Of a stretch of DNA of 64,000 bases, positions 1 through 13,010 are shown piece after piece; position 1 is the stretch's first letter; each line of letters begins with the position of its first letter. This stretch comes from Diplonema papillatum. Lineage: Eukaryota > Euglenozoa > Diplonemea > Diplonemida > Diplonemidae. A program made the position numbers and the translations under genes. The notes beneath the pieces are model-generated. The model ran no database searches and had not been told where the DNA came from. It saw only the letters and a list, made by a program, of their open reading frames with translations. The stretch spans positions 310,001-374,000 of the forward strand of contig JAPJBO010000035.1 in assembly GCA_030068145.1 (NCBI GenBank), read 5' to 3'.

Positions 1-328
<328 letters not shown>

Positions 329-1003
329 CGCGACGACGCACCTGCGAAAACCCTGCGGTGCATCGGGTGTTCAGCTCTTGTTTTGCTTCAAGGCACGAAA
401 GGTTGGAGGAAATGAGAAGCTCGTCGCCGCAGACCGGGGCGTTTTTACTTGCGTCCTGAATCCAGAATTTACGCAAAAAAAAAAAAAGGCACTGCGTTCA
501 ACGAAAAACAGCTCTCTCGCGGTTGTACGAGTAACGAGCTCTTATTGTTAGATGCGTGGAAGGCGATATTGCCCTTCCCCGCCCCTGTCTTGTCTTCTCC
601 GGCATTTTCCTCCCCCCGGCTTCTGCTCGTCATGAATTTGGTCACTACGAGTGGGGCCGGGGAAGAGAGGAGGCGGTGAAGAAGAGAGGGAGTGATGGGG
701 GGTACCGTACCTCCCTCGTTGCACTTCGCATTCAAAGCGCTGGCTGCTGCATTGGGCGATGAATGAGCCCATTCATAGACAGTCGGTGTCGAGAGTCCCC
801 CTTCTTGTGAAGCGCCCGCGGAATGAAGCACGGCCTTCCCGTACACCTCGAGTCACTGCAGCCAGTTGACGACAAGAACGTCATAATATATAGAACCTAT
901 CCTCCCCCAACCGTGTAGACGAAATCAAGCCCCCCGCCCCTCTCCAGCACCGCCGCGCACCCTAGCAAGGGTGGTCCTGGCTGTGACGAGCTACGAACAG
1001 CCA

Positions 1004-1170
1004 CCTGACAAACCAGACTCACAACGCTGCCCTGTCTGTGGACACTCAGGTTCCGCGCTGATGATGGTCCGCATTGTGTGTCCGTGGCTTAAAGGACCGA
1101 AAACACGGCGCAGACGGGGCCAGTGCGGTGTTGAGCACATCACTCCAAGCGCGTTCTTGCTACCCCCACT
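1004..1170 (+). repeat. dispersed repeat D, copy 1
   Basis: This begins with gacaaaccagactcaca and runs through the shared core ctgatgatggtccgc and tccgtggcttaaaggaccg to the cgttcttgctacccc end. Related copies lie at 12546-12620, 23968-24085 and 52430-52580. No coding capacity or terminal repeats were recognised, so the type of element is unknown. Confidence 0.8.
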
Positions 1171-1244
1171 CCTCTCCACCTCCGCCGCGAAACTGGACGC
1201 CGGGATTTTTTGACCGGAATCTTCGTGGATGATTGTTGAGGTTA

Positions 1245-1330
1245 GAATGCAGAATATCTGTAGCGATGGCCTGCATTAGCCATTGGATGCCTACCTCTTC
1301 GATCATACCGTGTCGTGCTTCTGGCGTTTC
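1245..1330 (-). repeat. dispersed repeat B, inverted copy
   Basis: Read on the minus strand, this matches the spacer between the tandem 5' copies of the coiled-coil gene at 37545-37625 and 38023-38105. The shared core is gccatcgctacagatattc against gccatcgccacagatattc. Weaker relatives are at about 46010-46030 and 49146-49215. Confidence 0.7.
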
Positions 1331-2247
1331 GTGGATGATCTGTTGCCAGGCCGTCCACTCCATTCCCGTCACTCTCCCCCAGCCTGCTGTCATTCGAACC
1401 AACGGGAGGTCAAAACGAAAAAATGAAAAAAAGAAACCAGAAAAGTGGGGCTCCCCGTACACTCCGAAAATATAAATCGAGCCTCCTTCTCCCTCCTTCT
1501 GGCAGCTTGCACCGGCCGCACTGCAACGCTACCCTCAGTTCTTGCCACACTTGCTGTGCTCTCGTAAACATTAAGAAACGGTGGTGGAGAAAACAAGCTA
1601 CCCTATGATCCGTCCGTGTCACAGCCCCATCCCCCCTTTGATTCGTATTCCCATGTGACCTTAACAGCTCGATAAACGGCCTTGTCACATTGAACACGTT
1701 CATACGACGAACCGAGCTGACAAAGCAGATTGGTTCGAAGCCTTGCGGGCTATGTATTTGGCATATCATCTCAGGCACCCAACCACACGAAGTATATTAT
1801 TCCACTCAAGTGAATTCGAACATAGCTAACGAAGCTTCCTCCTCCATTTGTTGCCCCCCCCTTCCCCTCTACTTGAAAAAGCCGAAAGAAAGAAGAACCA
1901 ACGGCTTTCGTCTCCGTGGTTTCATCCTCCCCAGCTTACAGAGTCTTCCACTCCATTCTGCATCAAAATGTGGCCTGGATAGGCAGAGTTCGGTCTCACA
2001 TTTTTTTGAACAATCAAGGTTCCTCCCCACAAGCGGGTGCACCAACGACAAAAAAATGAAGCGAATTAAAAGAGGGGTTAATCCGGTCAGGCTGGCCAGG
2101 GCTTAGCAGATCGGGTCGCGAGTCTGTGGCACAAAAAAGAATAGGCGATGTTTGTTTGTAGCGTGCAGAAAAAACAGCTTATCATCCCTCGACATGTACA
2201 TGCAAACTGGGGTCCCACCGCGGGTATTTCTTTTTGGTACTAGCAAG

Positions 2248-2523
2248 CTTGCGGGTTGCCCTTCGGGTATGTAGACAGGCAGGAAATAGACGTAGACAAC
2301 GTGTTTTGGTGGTCGATCAGAATTCCTGACCTGAAATTGACACAGGGTGGGAAACGATCTACCGGCACGCACAAACAGAGCCTGTTGTAACCTTTTTTGT
2401 ATAAGCACCTGCTTTGTAGGAAATGCTTGAGGAGACTGCCAGTTGCGATAGATCAAAGGAGGTAAATGTGCTGTAGCCCACGCGAAACACAGGTAAATCT
2501 GGGTTTAGTGGCGGGCGTAAAAC
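2248..2523 (+). repeat. dispersed repeat R1, longest copy seen
   Basis: This is the only copy that links both halves of family R1. It starts with cttgcgggttgcccttcg, passes gatcagaattcc, gtataagcacctgctttgtag and gtagcccacgcgaaacacag, and ends near gtggcgggcgt. Other fragments are at 12646-12712, 13011-13075 (-), 13335-13445, 40197-40268 (-), 49807-49930, 53741-53905, 55855-56015, 58975-59113 and 59187-59295. It has no ORF, so it is probably a non-autonomous element. Confidence 0.8.
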
Positions 2524-4596
2524 AAATGCTGAAAGCTTTTTCCAGTGGCGCCGCTGTGCGGACGCATGTTTCCGCAGCTTGCGCTGCTGTAGTCATTTTC
2601 AACGCCACAGGCACCGGATTGGCACCGATACCCTGTAAGCAGGGATAATGGTTTCGCCTGCAGCGACAAGGGTGTCAGGCCTCAAGTGATCCAGAGGTGT
2701 TGGTCCGTTCTGGTCCACAGGTGGGGTTGCTTCACCTGTCTTCGTATCTTGAAGAAAAGGTTCAAGCAAACTGTTTGCTCTAAAAATTGGAACCAGTCTA
2801 CCAACCTTTGTGAAGATCTCAGTCTTGTCGCTGAGATCTAGCCTGACGGTCGTGTTGATGCTGCGCCGGTCCCGGCAAAGTCCTAAGTATCTTGAAAGGA
2901 TCGATTGTCAAACGATGGCAAACAGGAAGCGATTCGAGAAGGAAAGAAACCGCAAGAAGTGCAATCTCCGCATCTGCTTCTGCGTGTTCCCCCCTCTCTT
3001 TCTGTTCTTTTTTGACGCTCCTTTTGTGTTACCAATGCACTGTTAGTACTAAAAATTAGTAGTTGGCAGCGTACTGCGTACTACATGAAACTTACCAAAG
3101 CAGGTGAGTTCCGCTAGTGCACACAAACACATAACAAAAAAGGGATGTGGTGGTGGAGTGAAAGGTTTCCCGATTCGCCAAGCATTTCGTCAGTGCCCGC
3201 GTTGATTCTCCACAAGAAACAAACGGGCGACGGAAAGACACGCTAAAAAGAGGGCCTGACGCTGGTGCCGTTGCCACGCCCGCGACTCACCTCCTTTGCG
3301 TGAGGGAAAAGCGAAGCAAAACCTCAGAACCTCTGAACCACAATAAACGCTACAAAAGCACTTCTTTTCTCGATCGAGTCAAGAGCGGCTGCTCAACATG
3401 TCGTCATCGAACAAGTAGAAGGAACAAAAAAAAGCTACGCAAGTATTTTGTAAACAAACATACATGTTGGAATCAAGTAGCTCGTCACCGCCAGCGATGT
3501 TTCATTTGTAGCTTGGTGTGGCTTACGAGGTGACATAAACGCAGAAGAGCGCCGAGAAATGCAGAGGAACGCTAAAGATTATCCACGATTCGAATCGGTT
3601 TACGCAAGTACGCTGGTGAGAGTGCGGGTCTCCGAGCTTCTAGATTACTGCAAACGGTGTTCGATCCGGGCGATTGATGACCCGAAGCCAGACGTTTTGC
3701 CGAACGCTTTTTCACGAAGAATGCGAAAAGCAGCAAAAGAATGTCAGGGCAGCCCGGGAGCCTCACCAAAGACCAGCCACAGGCAACGACGATGCGCGCC
3801 ATGATCGTCGTTATCATCTTCCAGTCAATGCCAGATCCTGTGACATATTCCGTGCAAATACACCCAATCCGGGGCATGATTCTTCATGTCATCGTCGTCG
3901 TTATCGTTGTCAATCTCGCATTCTGTCGCGTCGTTGTCGAGTGACGAGCACTTGTTTTTTCTTGTCTCACGGTATCTCCGGGGGGAACCTGCAAGGCTTT
4001 ACGCCTACAGGGTGCCTGCTCTTCGGGGAAAACCCTTACTTTTGGACAGAGGACGGGTGAGGGCTGTAGGCAACCTCGCGCACCCGTCCCTGTCTACTAC
4101 CCACCTCGTATTGCACTCAGCAAATGCAAACGCAAGCAACCATACACGCAAGCGCGAAAAAAAAAAAAAAAAAGCAGCAGAAAAATAAAGCCCGCGCACG
4201 AAAATCAGTATCCCGTTCCCTGCCCTCTCCCGCACCTCCACTATACACACACACCGCACGCGCCTTCCTCCGCCTTTTGCTGCGAAACCCCGGCGCATGT
4301 CGTGATCCTGGTGCCCAGGGCTCATGATTCAATTGCCGGTTCCAGCTTCTCCCTACACTCGCTCCTTGCCCAATACCTCGTCCACCTACCCCTCGTCTGT
4401 TTCACAAGCGCCAGTCTCAACCGGACGCTGAATCGCCCCGCGTACAGGCTTTCCCGCTGTATCCCGTACAATGGCAACGTTCGAAGTACTTGCGCGTAGC
4501 GTTCATGCGCAGCGATCGTGTCACGCTCGTGCACATGCACACAAATCTGTGTTCGGCCCTCGTGTAATGTGTTGACGTACAGAACTTCGCTCGGAG

Positions 4597-5116
4597 ATTT
4601 TCCCACAGAGCAGAGGAACACCGCTCCTCACACGTACGAACCGGTAAGAAAATGTCTGCGCTGCGAGGGGAGAAAAGGAACCGCAAACAAGCACCAGGTC
4701 AGCACGTCCCGCGGGATCTCGGGAAGCACAAGAAGAAAAGAAAAGGAGAAGAGAACGAGATGCCGAGCCTGCCGCCCGGCTCGTCGCCGGAAGCTAGCCG
4801 GATCCCGCCGCCGCGGGCGTACTACGGTAGGACCGCCCGCGCCGCCCCTGCCGCAGCCGGTGGCGGGAAGGACGCGCCGGCGAGTCCGGCGCCGTCGCCG
4901 TTCTCCCCGTCGTTCCGCTTCGCTGGCGGGGAAGCCGACCGCGGCGCCGGCCACCCACACGCCGCCGCCCAACGCGCCGCCGCGGTTCGACGCCGCCAGC
5001 TTCGCGCCGCCCTACGCCAAGAAGGTCCTGTACCCTCCCTGCTGCACCAGCGGTGCCACTCCCCTCGCCCACAGCCGGCCAGTGACGCAATACGAGACTA
5101 CCCACGCGGTGCCATA
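4597..5116 (+). pseudogene. partial upstream copy of the 5' end of the 5494-9507 gene
   Basis: From gagcagaggaacaccg through an ATG at 4760 and on to about 5116, this repeats the 5' flank and first codons of the gene that starts at 5494. Both begin MPSLPPGSSPEASR. Small length differences leave the copy in a different frame after about residue 60, and it ends without the rest of the gene. It looks like a truncated tandem duplicate. Transcription from it cannot be excluded. Confidence 0.8.
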
Positions 5117-5493
5117 AGCAGCGGATTGTGGCGGGCGCAGACGTTCAACAAAAAATACGATTTAGTTACGGATGTTCAACCTGCGCAAACCATAAGCAGC
5201 ACCACAAATACACGAAAGAGACGGTCAGGCAGTACCAAGAAGACAGACAGTCACCTACTGCGGCACTAGGAGTTTCAAGCGAACTTTCACTCTAAAAAGA
5301 CCCTTGTTTCTAAGTAAGCACAAGGCAGCCATGCGAGGATTTCCCACAGAGCAGAGGAACACCGTTCCTCACAAACCGAACTGTTCCAAAAAAGTGTCTA
5401 CGAAGGGGAAAATAACCACAAATACACCAGGTCAGCACGTCCCGCGGGATCGTCGGGAAGCACAAGAAGAAAAGAAAAGGAGAAGAGAACGAG

Positions 5494-8400
5494 ATGCCGA
5501 GCCTGCCGCCCGGCTCGTCGCCGGAAGCTAGCCGGATCCCGCCGCCGCGGGCGTACTACGGAAGGACCGCCCGCGCCGCCCCTGCCGCAGCCGGTGGCGG
5601 GAAGGACGCGCCGGCGAGTCCGGCGCCGTCGCCGTTCTCCCCGTCGTTCCGCTTCGCTGGCGGGGAAGCCGACCGCGGCGCCGGCCACCACACGCCGCCG
5701 CGGTTCGACGCCGTGAGCTTCGCGCCGCCCTACGCCAAGAAGGTCCTGTGCCCTCCCTGCTACACCAGCGGGACTCCCCCTCAGACGCGGGCCGCCCAGC
5801 AGCGGTGCCACTCCCCTCGAGACCCCCCCGCCCACAGCCGGCCAGTGACGCAGTACGAGACTACCCACGCGGTACCATCGGCAGCGGATTGCAGGTCGCC
5901 CGAGGCTAGCGTCGGAGGCGGCGTCTCTAGACAGGGCCTGCTGAGGCCGCCTCCGTTCGCGCCGGCGGACGTTGAAGTCGTCGGGCCCGTCGGCTCGAGG
6001 CGGGAGGTGCGCGTCGGTAGGCCGCTGCCGGCGGGCGATGCTGGCCGGGGCTTGGGCCGGTCGCTGTCGGCCAAGAACGCGCAGCGCTCGCCGCCGCAGC
6101 AGGCGTGCACGTCTCCTCGCGCCGCCGCGCACGCGCCCCGCCACAACAACCCGGAGCACAGCCAGTCGCTCCACCCGCCGACCGCTCCCCCTCCGAGCGC
6201 CAACAGCAGCAGCAGCATCAACGTCGGCAACACGTTCCTCCCAGCCCCGACCCCTGCCCCCCTCGTGCGACCGCAGCGTCAGCAGCACCAGCAGCAGCAG
6301 CCGCAGCATTCGTTGCCCGCGCCGCGCTCGCCGCCGATGCCGCAGCAGCAGCAGCGCTTGCCGGTGCGCGACCGGTCTGCAGCCGCGCCCCACCTCTACT
6401 CCGGCGGCACCGCGCGCGAGCCCCCGTCCAGGTGTGGAATCAGGGATACTAGCTTTCAGGGGGCGGGGAGAGAGAGCGTGCGACTCCTGGTAGAAACCCT
6501 GTGGATTTTTTATTAGTCGTATAAGATCGGAGACCTTAGAAGAAAACGACGGTGAGAGTGCTCTGCGGATAGGCTCGCTTTCTCTTTTTCAAAGTGTCTG
6601 TTCCACACAGGGTACTTCACCTTTGAGGAAAGAAGGGTGCACTCGACGGGATCACGGCTTGCATTCTTCCACCTGTCTTGGGCGCACGAGCGGTAGTGTT
6701 GCGAAACCGAGACACTGACCACAGGACTACAGGCTACAGCCCGCCGGCCTGCCCACGTTCGTGACGCCACACACGCACAAGTGCCTAAAAAATATGTGTC
6801 TCGTTTATGCATTCGGCGGTCGTTCTGGGCGCCATTTTCACCAATCTTGGCGTCATACGCCATCAAAGAGATCCCGCGGGACCAAAACCAACCCGGGATT
6901 CCCAAAAAGCATGGAATAACAGGCGAGGGGTAACATTACGGTGTTTTCCTCGGGAGCGACGGGGTAAAAACTTTTGCACAAGTGTTAGTTCTCGTCGGAA
7001 TCGTATTAACCTTCGAAGACGTTTATCGACACATGTCGACATTCCGACGAAGCGAATTACACGCCTGGCGCCAGTCGTGCAGCGAGCGTCCAACGAAAGC
7101 CTAAACCCCCGGAATCTCAAGTGAGCCTCAACTCTTAAATATTGTTTCTCCCTCCAGTCGGCGGGATGAGCACCGGACGGCCCCTTCGAATATTTTCCCG
7201 TCGCTCGACAAAACAAGCCTTGTGCTAGAACACGCACGCACAATTCGCAGGGGCCTGCAGTCGCCGCGGGAGCATCTTCTTGATCGCGCACCGCCAGTCG
7301 GCGGAGATCGGGAATGGAATGCAGAACCGCTGCACGACACGGCGAGGGAGATGCAGCACGAGCCCGCCGCGTATACCCTCCGCTGCCGCAGGAACGCCAG
7401 GCGAGACGACTCTGGCTTCGAACCCGCCTGGGCCAGGACGCCGCCGGGCAACCAAGCCGGGTTGGCCGACCCGCTGGCGGCGCCCGCGGCGCAGTGCAGG
7501 ACGCCGAAGCGGGGCGCGCGGCCCGACGCCGCTGGAGACCCGGTGCCTTCGCACTTCGCCGACAACAGCAACAGCGGCGGCAGGACTCCGCGCGCCACGG
7601 CGCAGTACGTGACGACGACGCCGACGGGCCGGCAGCACCACCACCAGACCGCGTCGGCTCACGACATTTCGCGGCGGCCCTCGCACGCGGGCGGAGCAGA
7701 AGGCGGGCGCCACGCCCCAACAACAGGAAGAGGAGGAGCGTCGAGGCGAATCCAGCCGGGAGGCGGCGGCGACGACTACGACGACGACGCCGCCTCCGAC
7801 GGCGGCCCCAGCAGAAGGTCGGCAGCCGACCGCGACGTTGTCCGCCGGGCCGGCGGAGAAGCCGCCGGCGCGCGCAGGCGGGGGGGTGCCCCCGGAGACG
7901 GGCGAACCGAGCGGCAACGCGCGCCGCCGCCGGAAAAGTGCGAGACTGGGCGGCTGGGCAAGCAGCGCGGTGCAGACCGCGGAGACCGGCGCGAGCCCTG
8001 CAGCCCGCCGTCGTCCGGCGACGAAACGTGGATCTACGAAGCCGAGCGCGCCGGCGTCCGCCGGCCCCCGGACCCTCACCTCGAGTCTGTGTACCGGGTA
8101 GACTACACCCGGGCGCCCGACGTCCTCCCGTCGGTGCCGCACCCCCGCGCCTCCGTCGGCGGGACCGAGTGGTACTGGATGCAGAAGTGCCTCGCTGCAC
8201 TCGCCGGGCGCGCGGCTGCGACCCTGCGGAAGACGTACTTCGCCCGCTGGCGGGCGCTCCCGCGCTACTTCAACACGGGGCCCCCCGGCGGCAGGGGGTG
8301 CGAGGCTCCGTTATTGCAGCCCCGCGCCTCTCTTCCGCGCGACCCGCCGAGCGGCAGCTCCCCGGCCGCCTCGGACGCGGCGAGGCCGGTGCCGCAGGCG

Positions 8401-9507
8401 CCCGCGCAGCACTGCAGCAGGCGTCAGTCCGGGGGCGAAAACGACGGCTCGCGGTCGGTCGCGAGTTTGGACACGTCCCCGTCCTCGGACTGTGCTGCGG
8501 AGCCGTTGGGCACGACGTGGGGCACTTCTGGGGACGAGCCGCAAGCTGGGCAGCCGAGGCTTGCTCTGAGTCGTTGCTCGTCGGATTCCGCCGTCGGCGG
8601 TTACTCCGGCAGAACCGGTGCCCAGTGTGTTGCGAGCGATAGCTCGCAACACAGCTCCTCGCACGCCGCGGCCGAATCCGGACCCTCGCATGTCGGGACC
8701 CCGCTGTTGGCCGGCAAACCGTGGTCGTGGCGCGCCGGGGCCCCGGCCGTAGGCGAGAGCGAGTCGGGGGGCTGCTCGTCGTCGCACGCGTCGACTGGGG
8801 ATCGGTTCCCGGAAAAGTGTTCGGTGCTCCTCGAACACCGTGAAGGCCACGCCCAGCAGCAACAGAAGCAGCAACAGCAACAGCACCAGCACCAGCAGCC
8901 CCGGCAGCAGGAAGCGGTGTCCGCGCCGTGTTCGAGGCAGAATTCGTTCGATACTTCGTTCCGGACGCTGCCGAGCGCCACGACCGCGGCACGCGAGGCG
9001 CCCACGGAGCTGCGGGCGGAGACCTGGCGGAGCTTCAAACGGCGGGCCCCGTCGCCCGCGCTCGTGCCGCACTCCTCCTCCGTCCGCATGCCGGCGCAGC
9101 CGGCCCCGCCTCCGCTGGTGCCCAGCCGGTGCACCACGTGCCAACCGGTGCGCCGCCCCGACCTCGTGGAGGGCTCCGAGTCGACGACGCTGGCCTTCGT
9201 AGACCAGAGCAGCGGCATTCGCGGCGAGCTGTACGCGGCCCGGGAGGCTGTGCGCGCCCTGCTGCCGAAACTGACCCGTGAGCGGGCCAAGGCGGAGACC
9301 GCCGAGCTCCGGTGCCACGCACTCGAAGTGCAGCTGCTGGGCGTCTGCGCAACGCCGCCTTCCCGCAAGCCGCGCGATGCCGACGAGACGGCCGCACGTG
9401 CCTTGGAAATGCACGCGTGCATGCAGCACGCCGTCCTGCACCTGTTCTTCCGGCGGTGGTGCAAGTATACGACCCTGCGCAGCCTGGGTGCTAAGTTCCG
9501 GAAATAG
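5494..9507 (+). CDS. large disordered protein with W-motifs (Sfi1-like), two exons
   Basis: Predicted exons are 5494-6431 and 7251-9507, joined across a GT-AG intron (cag|gtgtgg ... cgcag|gggcct) that keeps the frame. The product is 1064 residues. Most of it is low-complexity Pro/Ser/Ala/Arg sequence, with an Asp-rich patch near residue 484 and a Gln/His-rich stretch near 850-865. Two short helical motifs of the form L-x-x-x-Y/F-x-x-W are visible: LRKTYFARWRAL near 637, and HLFFRRWCKYTTL about 20 residues from the end. They resemble the centrin-binding repeats of Sfi1-type proteins, but that link is inference and no catalytic domain is seen. The start is the second copy of a duplicated 5' end, chosen because only this one reads into the rest of the gene. 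The last 190 bases recur twice after the stop. I am confident it is coding, less so of the exact splice sites. Confidence 0.7.
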
Positions 9508-9540
9508 CCACCCCAAGCCGCGCGCCGTATACAAGTCGTG

Positions 9541-9924
9541 GGGGGTGCACGCGCTCGAAGTGCAGCTGCTGGGCGTCTGCGCAACGCCGCCTTCCCGCAA
9601 ACCGCGCGATGCCGACGAGACGGCGGCACGTGCCTTGGAAATGCACGCGTGCATGCAGCACGCCGTCCTGCACCTGTTCTTCGTGGTGCAAGTACACGAC
9701 CCTGCGCAGCCTGGGTGCTAAGTTCCGGAAATAGCGCGCTCGAAGTGCAGCTGCTGGGCGTCTGCGCAACGCCGCCTTCCCGCAAACCGCGCGATGCCGA
9801 CGAGGCAGCCGCACGTGCCTTGGAAATGCGCGCATGCATGCAGCATACTGTCCTGCACCTGTTCTTTCGGCGGTGGTGCAAGTACACGACCCTGCGCAGC
9901 CTCGGTGCTAAGTTCCGAAAGTAG
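9541..9924 (+). repeat. two extra copies of the 3' end of the 5494-9507 gene
   Basis: The final exon segment from cgcactcgaagtgcag to the stop (9319-9507) recurs at about 9549-9734 and 9737-9924, each copy ending in its own TAG. The first extra copy lacks five bases in the W-motif codons and so is out of frame there. The second keeps the frame to FRRWCKYTTLRSLGAKFRK. The sequence after the third copy matches that after the first copy, so a unit holding the coding end and its 3' flank was duplicated. Confidence 0.92.
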
Positions 9925-11289
9925 TCGCCCACAAGCCGCTACAAGTCGAGCGGAGGTGGTGGTATTTTCATGGTACAATTGCGCTTGACGTCAGTTAAAA
10001 AAAGATCTGTACGCCCATACGGGATCGTCGGAAACACAAAGATACACTTGCCAGCGTATCGTGTTATGCATGTGCGCACGAACAAATTGGCGAGTCGGGC
10101 CTCTTCAAAAGGATGCCACCTCTCGACAAGAAGGCCTGGGGGCACGGGATTAAGGGGTTCGCTGGTTGCGACCCATTCTGTCATTCGCAAGCACTCTTTC
10201 CAAAAAAAAAAGTCTTACTTATTTGCGCTGAAGACTGCAAGCACCGGGGCTGATTTACTTCAAGTCCGCACTCTCTTCTTCGTTTTCTGCATTCTGCAGA
10301 AGATCCTTCAAGCACCAAAACGCGCATTGTACTGTACACACTCGCTCTTACTGCGGCAACCGCTCTGTTTTCTTTCCCCTTACCCTAAATCCTGGGTGGC
10401 CAATGGACATGGAGTTGATTTCTTGGGACACGTATGCAGCGACGGCAATGCCACTGTTATCCGACGCGGCCCACAAGGCACCTTCCCCGCGTAGATTGCC
10501 ATCAAGCAAGCAGACGGCTGCTGGCAGGAACGACCAGGGTTCTTGTCACTCAAACCAGCCGCTGCACTCGACTACACTTAAAGTCTGATACCCCATCCAG
10601 GGACAAGATACGCTTGTAATTGCAAAAAGGAGGTGTGTAAATCTGAAGCAGGGTGTCTGTTCCGTTTTTGTGTGCTAGCTTCTAATCCGGTCCGCTCACG
10701 TTAACCTAGACCCGTTTCTCTTCAAGTCTGACCGACCGGATTGAGAGACACTTGCTTCGAAATGCACCTTTGTCACCCGCCTAGCCTTTGTTTGTCTCAA
10801 AAAAAAGCAGAAAGAAAAAAATGAACTGCGTCGCCCACTTATTGTTGACACTCTCGTTTTTGTTTGTAATTGTTGTACCCACAGTCTTTGCTCTCCTCGG
10901 CTTGTATGCATTTCGCGTTTGTTGCTCTCCCTTTGCGTCAGCCGCAACCCGCTTGCTGGCCCAGGGCCCGCGGTGCCGCCATTCCGCCCCCAGTACGGTG
11001 TCACCACCGAGCAAGTGGCAATTGTTGAGAGATCACATGATGATTGGTAGCTCACATGGTAGCTGATCCCAGATGAGATGGCATGTGATCCCCGGACAAT
11101 TGGTGACTTCATGACGAGTGTTTCGCAGGTGTGCATTCGCATGATACGTGACGTCGTCGCGTGTTTTGCGGCCCTGTGCAGTCACACGATGACGACCAAG
11201 GTCTCGTCGTACACTTTCACTTTTACCTTAAAATACTACGCAGAACAGGCACTGGTAGTTGCAAAAGCCGATCCTGCAAACCCCCCCTT
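9925..11289. other. spacer, no gene recognised
   Basis: Frames here are short and unlike known families. A Lys-rich then hydrophobic frame at 10788-11066 resembles a membrane segment but has no other support. Confidence 0.5.
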
Positions 11290-11543
11290 CCCCCCCCGGG
11301 TGGGGAGGGTTGCCAAAATGGTGATGCTCACACTGTTCGGCGACCCGGACGTGATGGCGAAAATCAAGAGCAGTAACAAGCACTGGCAACTCGACGAGTC
11401 GAAGCAGATATACACGCAAGCAGCGGCTTTTACCAGGCTTAAAGGCTACCTCGGCGTCCCGCTTCCCGACCAGGAGGGCGGCATTGACGGCATCGTCGAT
11501 TTATACACCTGGTATGGGCTTCCGTACTATGTCTTTTTCGAGT
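11290..11543 (+). CDS. possible exon of an unrecognised protein
   Basis: This frame reads AKMVMLTLFGDPDVMAKIK and later GIDGIVDLYTWYGLPYYVFF. It has a balanced, globular-looking composition unlike the surrounding low-complexity frames. It is open upstream to 11078 and ends near a canonical-looking donor (cga|gtaagtg). A second possible exon is at 11690-11896, with a run FNNVTLSGEADTHLFTDD. I do not recognise the family, and neither the true start nor the splice partners could be fixed. Confidence 0.3.
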
Positions 11544-12545
11544 AAGTGCCTGCTAGGCAAGTCTTTGCAGTCGGTTTGCTGATAACCGTCGATTTAGGCG
11601 GCGTGCTCTCATTTCCCGCAGCCAAGTTCTGGATTCTTGCGACCGGCACCGAAGTCTACACTCGTGCTGCCCGGTCAAGGGTGTAGGACTTGCTCGGCTT
11701 CGATCGCGCAGCGTTTTCCTTGAAAATCAGTTTAGAAGTTGTGCCTTTCAACAACGTGACATTGTCCGGCGAAGCCGACACTCATCTCTTCACTGACGAT
11801 GCCGCAGGTCACCTCCTCAAGCTCATTCCTATCCTGCACGATCCAAGCAAAACTGCGGCAAAACGCAATCCCGCAATAGAGCGCGGACGATTCTAACAGA
11901 TGACCACGCATCTCGCATAAACTTCGCTTAGTGGAAGGAGTAATGATTGATGGTTTCGAACGGGAACTCTAACTCTCTTACCCGAGCATCCTGCTGATAC
12001 ACTTCCTGTGGCCGTGGCGTCGGCTTCATGAGTATGAGAGCGAACAAGCAACCAACGCCGCGTGGTGGAGCACGCTTGAGATGAGGAGAAATAATTCTCC
12101 GACAACAATCTCGTATGGTCTCCGGATGTGCATTGCGGGGACTCGCTGAAGCTGTTCGTTGACCCTATCTTCATAATGTGTCCTGAGTGGGTCACGCACT
12201 CCCGAATCCTGGCTCACAGCATTCCAGTTGTAGCATCACTGTTGACCGATCGAATCGGGGACTTCGTCAACTTTAGTCTCAGGCTTAGGCTTCTTGTGTT
12301 TCCAACTCAACATGCCATCTTTAGTTAGACCATGCACGCCTCGCTTTTGCGGCACGACGTGCACTGTTCGTGTTAATGAATGCACTGTAGTAACGTAAGC
12401 GAAAGAAACATAATCTCCACAGCAACGCGGCGGGTGTCAAAGGAAAGCGTGTCGACTTGCTCGGTACCGCAAAGCAGCTATCTCCGGGCAACCGCGTGTA
12501 TGCAGTTTTCCCTCTCTATCTCTCTCTCTTGGTGGGAAAACCAGA

Positions 12546-12620
12546 CTCACATTGCTATTCTGTCAGCACTCAGCTTCCGCGCTGACGATGGTCCGCCTAG
12601 TGTGTCAATGGCCATGGTGC
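12546..12620 (+). repeat. dispersed repeat D, partial copy
   Basis: The segment from cagactcacattgctatt to gctgacgatggtccgcc matches the 5' half of the copy at 1004-1170. Confidence 0.65.
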
Positions 12621-12645
12621 TGACACATACCATTTCAAGTAGCCT

Positions 12646-12712
12646 GTAGCCCACACGAAACACCGGTAAATCTGGGTTTAGTGGCGGGCGTACGCGTTCA
12701 ACGAAACAGCAC
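12646..12712 (+). repeat. dispersed repeat R1, 3' fragment
   Basis: It carries gtagcccacacgaaacacc and gggtttagtggcgggcgt, as in 2466-2523, followed by the gcgttcaacgaaa module also seen near 490. It runs directly into the coding fragment at 12718. Confidence 0.75.
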
Positions 12713-12717
12713 CGGGC

Positions 12718-12924
12718 CGCCCCTCCGAGTATCTTGTTGGGATTCACGAGATCACGGCGGCCCGGTACTTGATCCCCAACGTACTGCACGCCCTGCGGCA
12801 AATCAGCGAGGCCGAGGTCGTCGCGCTTGAGCGGACCGCGGCTTTCGCCCCGAAGCAGCCGCAGGCCGCCGCCCCCGCCGGCAACGACGGCGACGAGGAC
12901 ATGGACAGCGATGAAGAAGTCTGA
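12718..12924 (+). CDS. unrecognised C-terminal coding segment with an acidic tail
   Basis: The frame contains ITAARYLIPNVLHALRQISE, then a Pro/Ala linker, and ends in an acidic tail GDEDMDSDEEV before TGA at 12922. Its 5' side meets repeat R1, so the exon is either cut by an insertion or starts at an unseen acceptor. A second, diverged copy of the helix-like part lies at 13113-13206. Conservation between the copies (LIPN and LHAxRQISEA kept) suggests a real protein segment. I could not assign a family. Histone-fold and chaperone-type proteins were considered and not supported. Confidence 0.4.
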   Translation, partial: RPSEYLVGIHEITAARYLIPNVLHALRQISEAEVVALERTAAFAPKQPQAAAPAGNDGDEDMDSDEEV

Positions 12925-13010
12925 GCGACACGGCGCGAGCGCTTGATTTTGGCTCGAGTTGTCGCCAGAAAAAAGACACGGCACTTGTTTTTTTTACCGA
13001 GTGTCATTTT

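Noticed and set aside
10788-11066. Small membrane protein
   Set aside because: A hydrophobic run alone, without homology or a clear gene context, is not enough.
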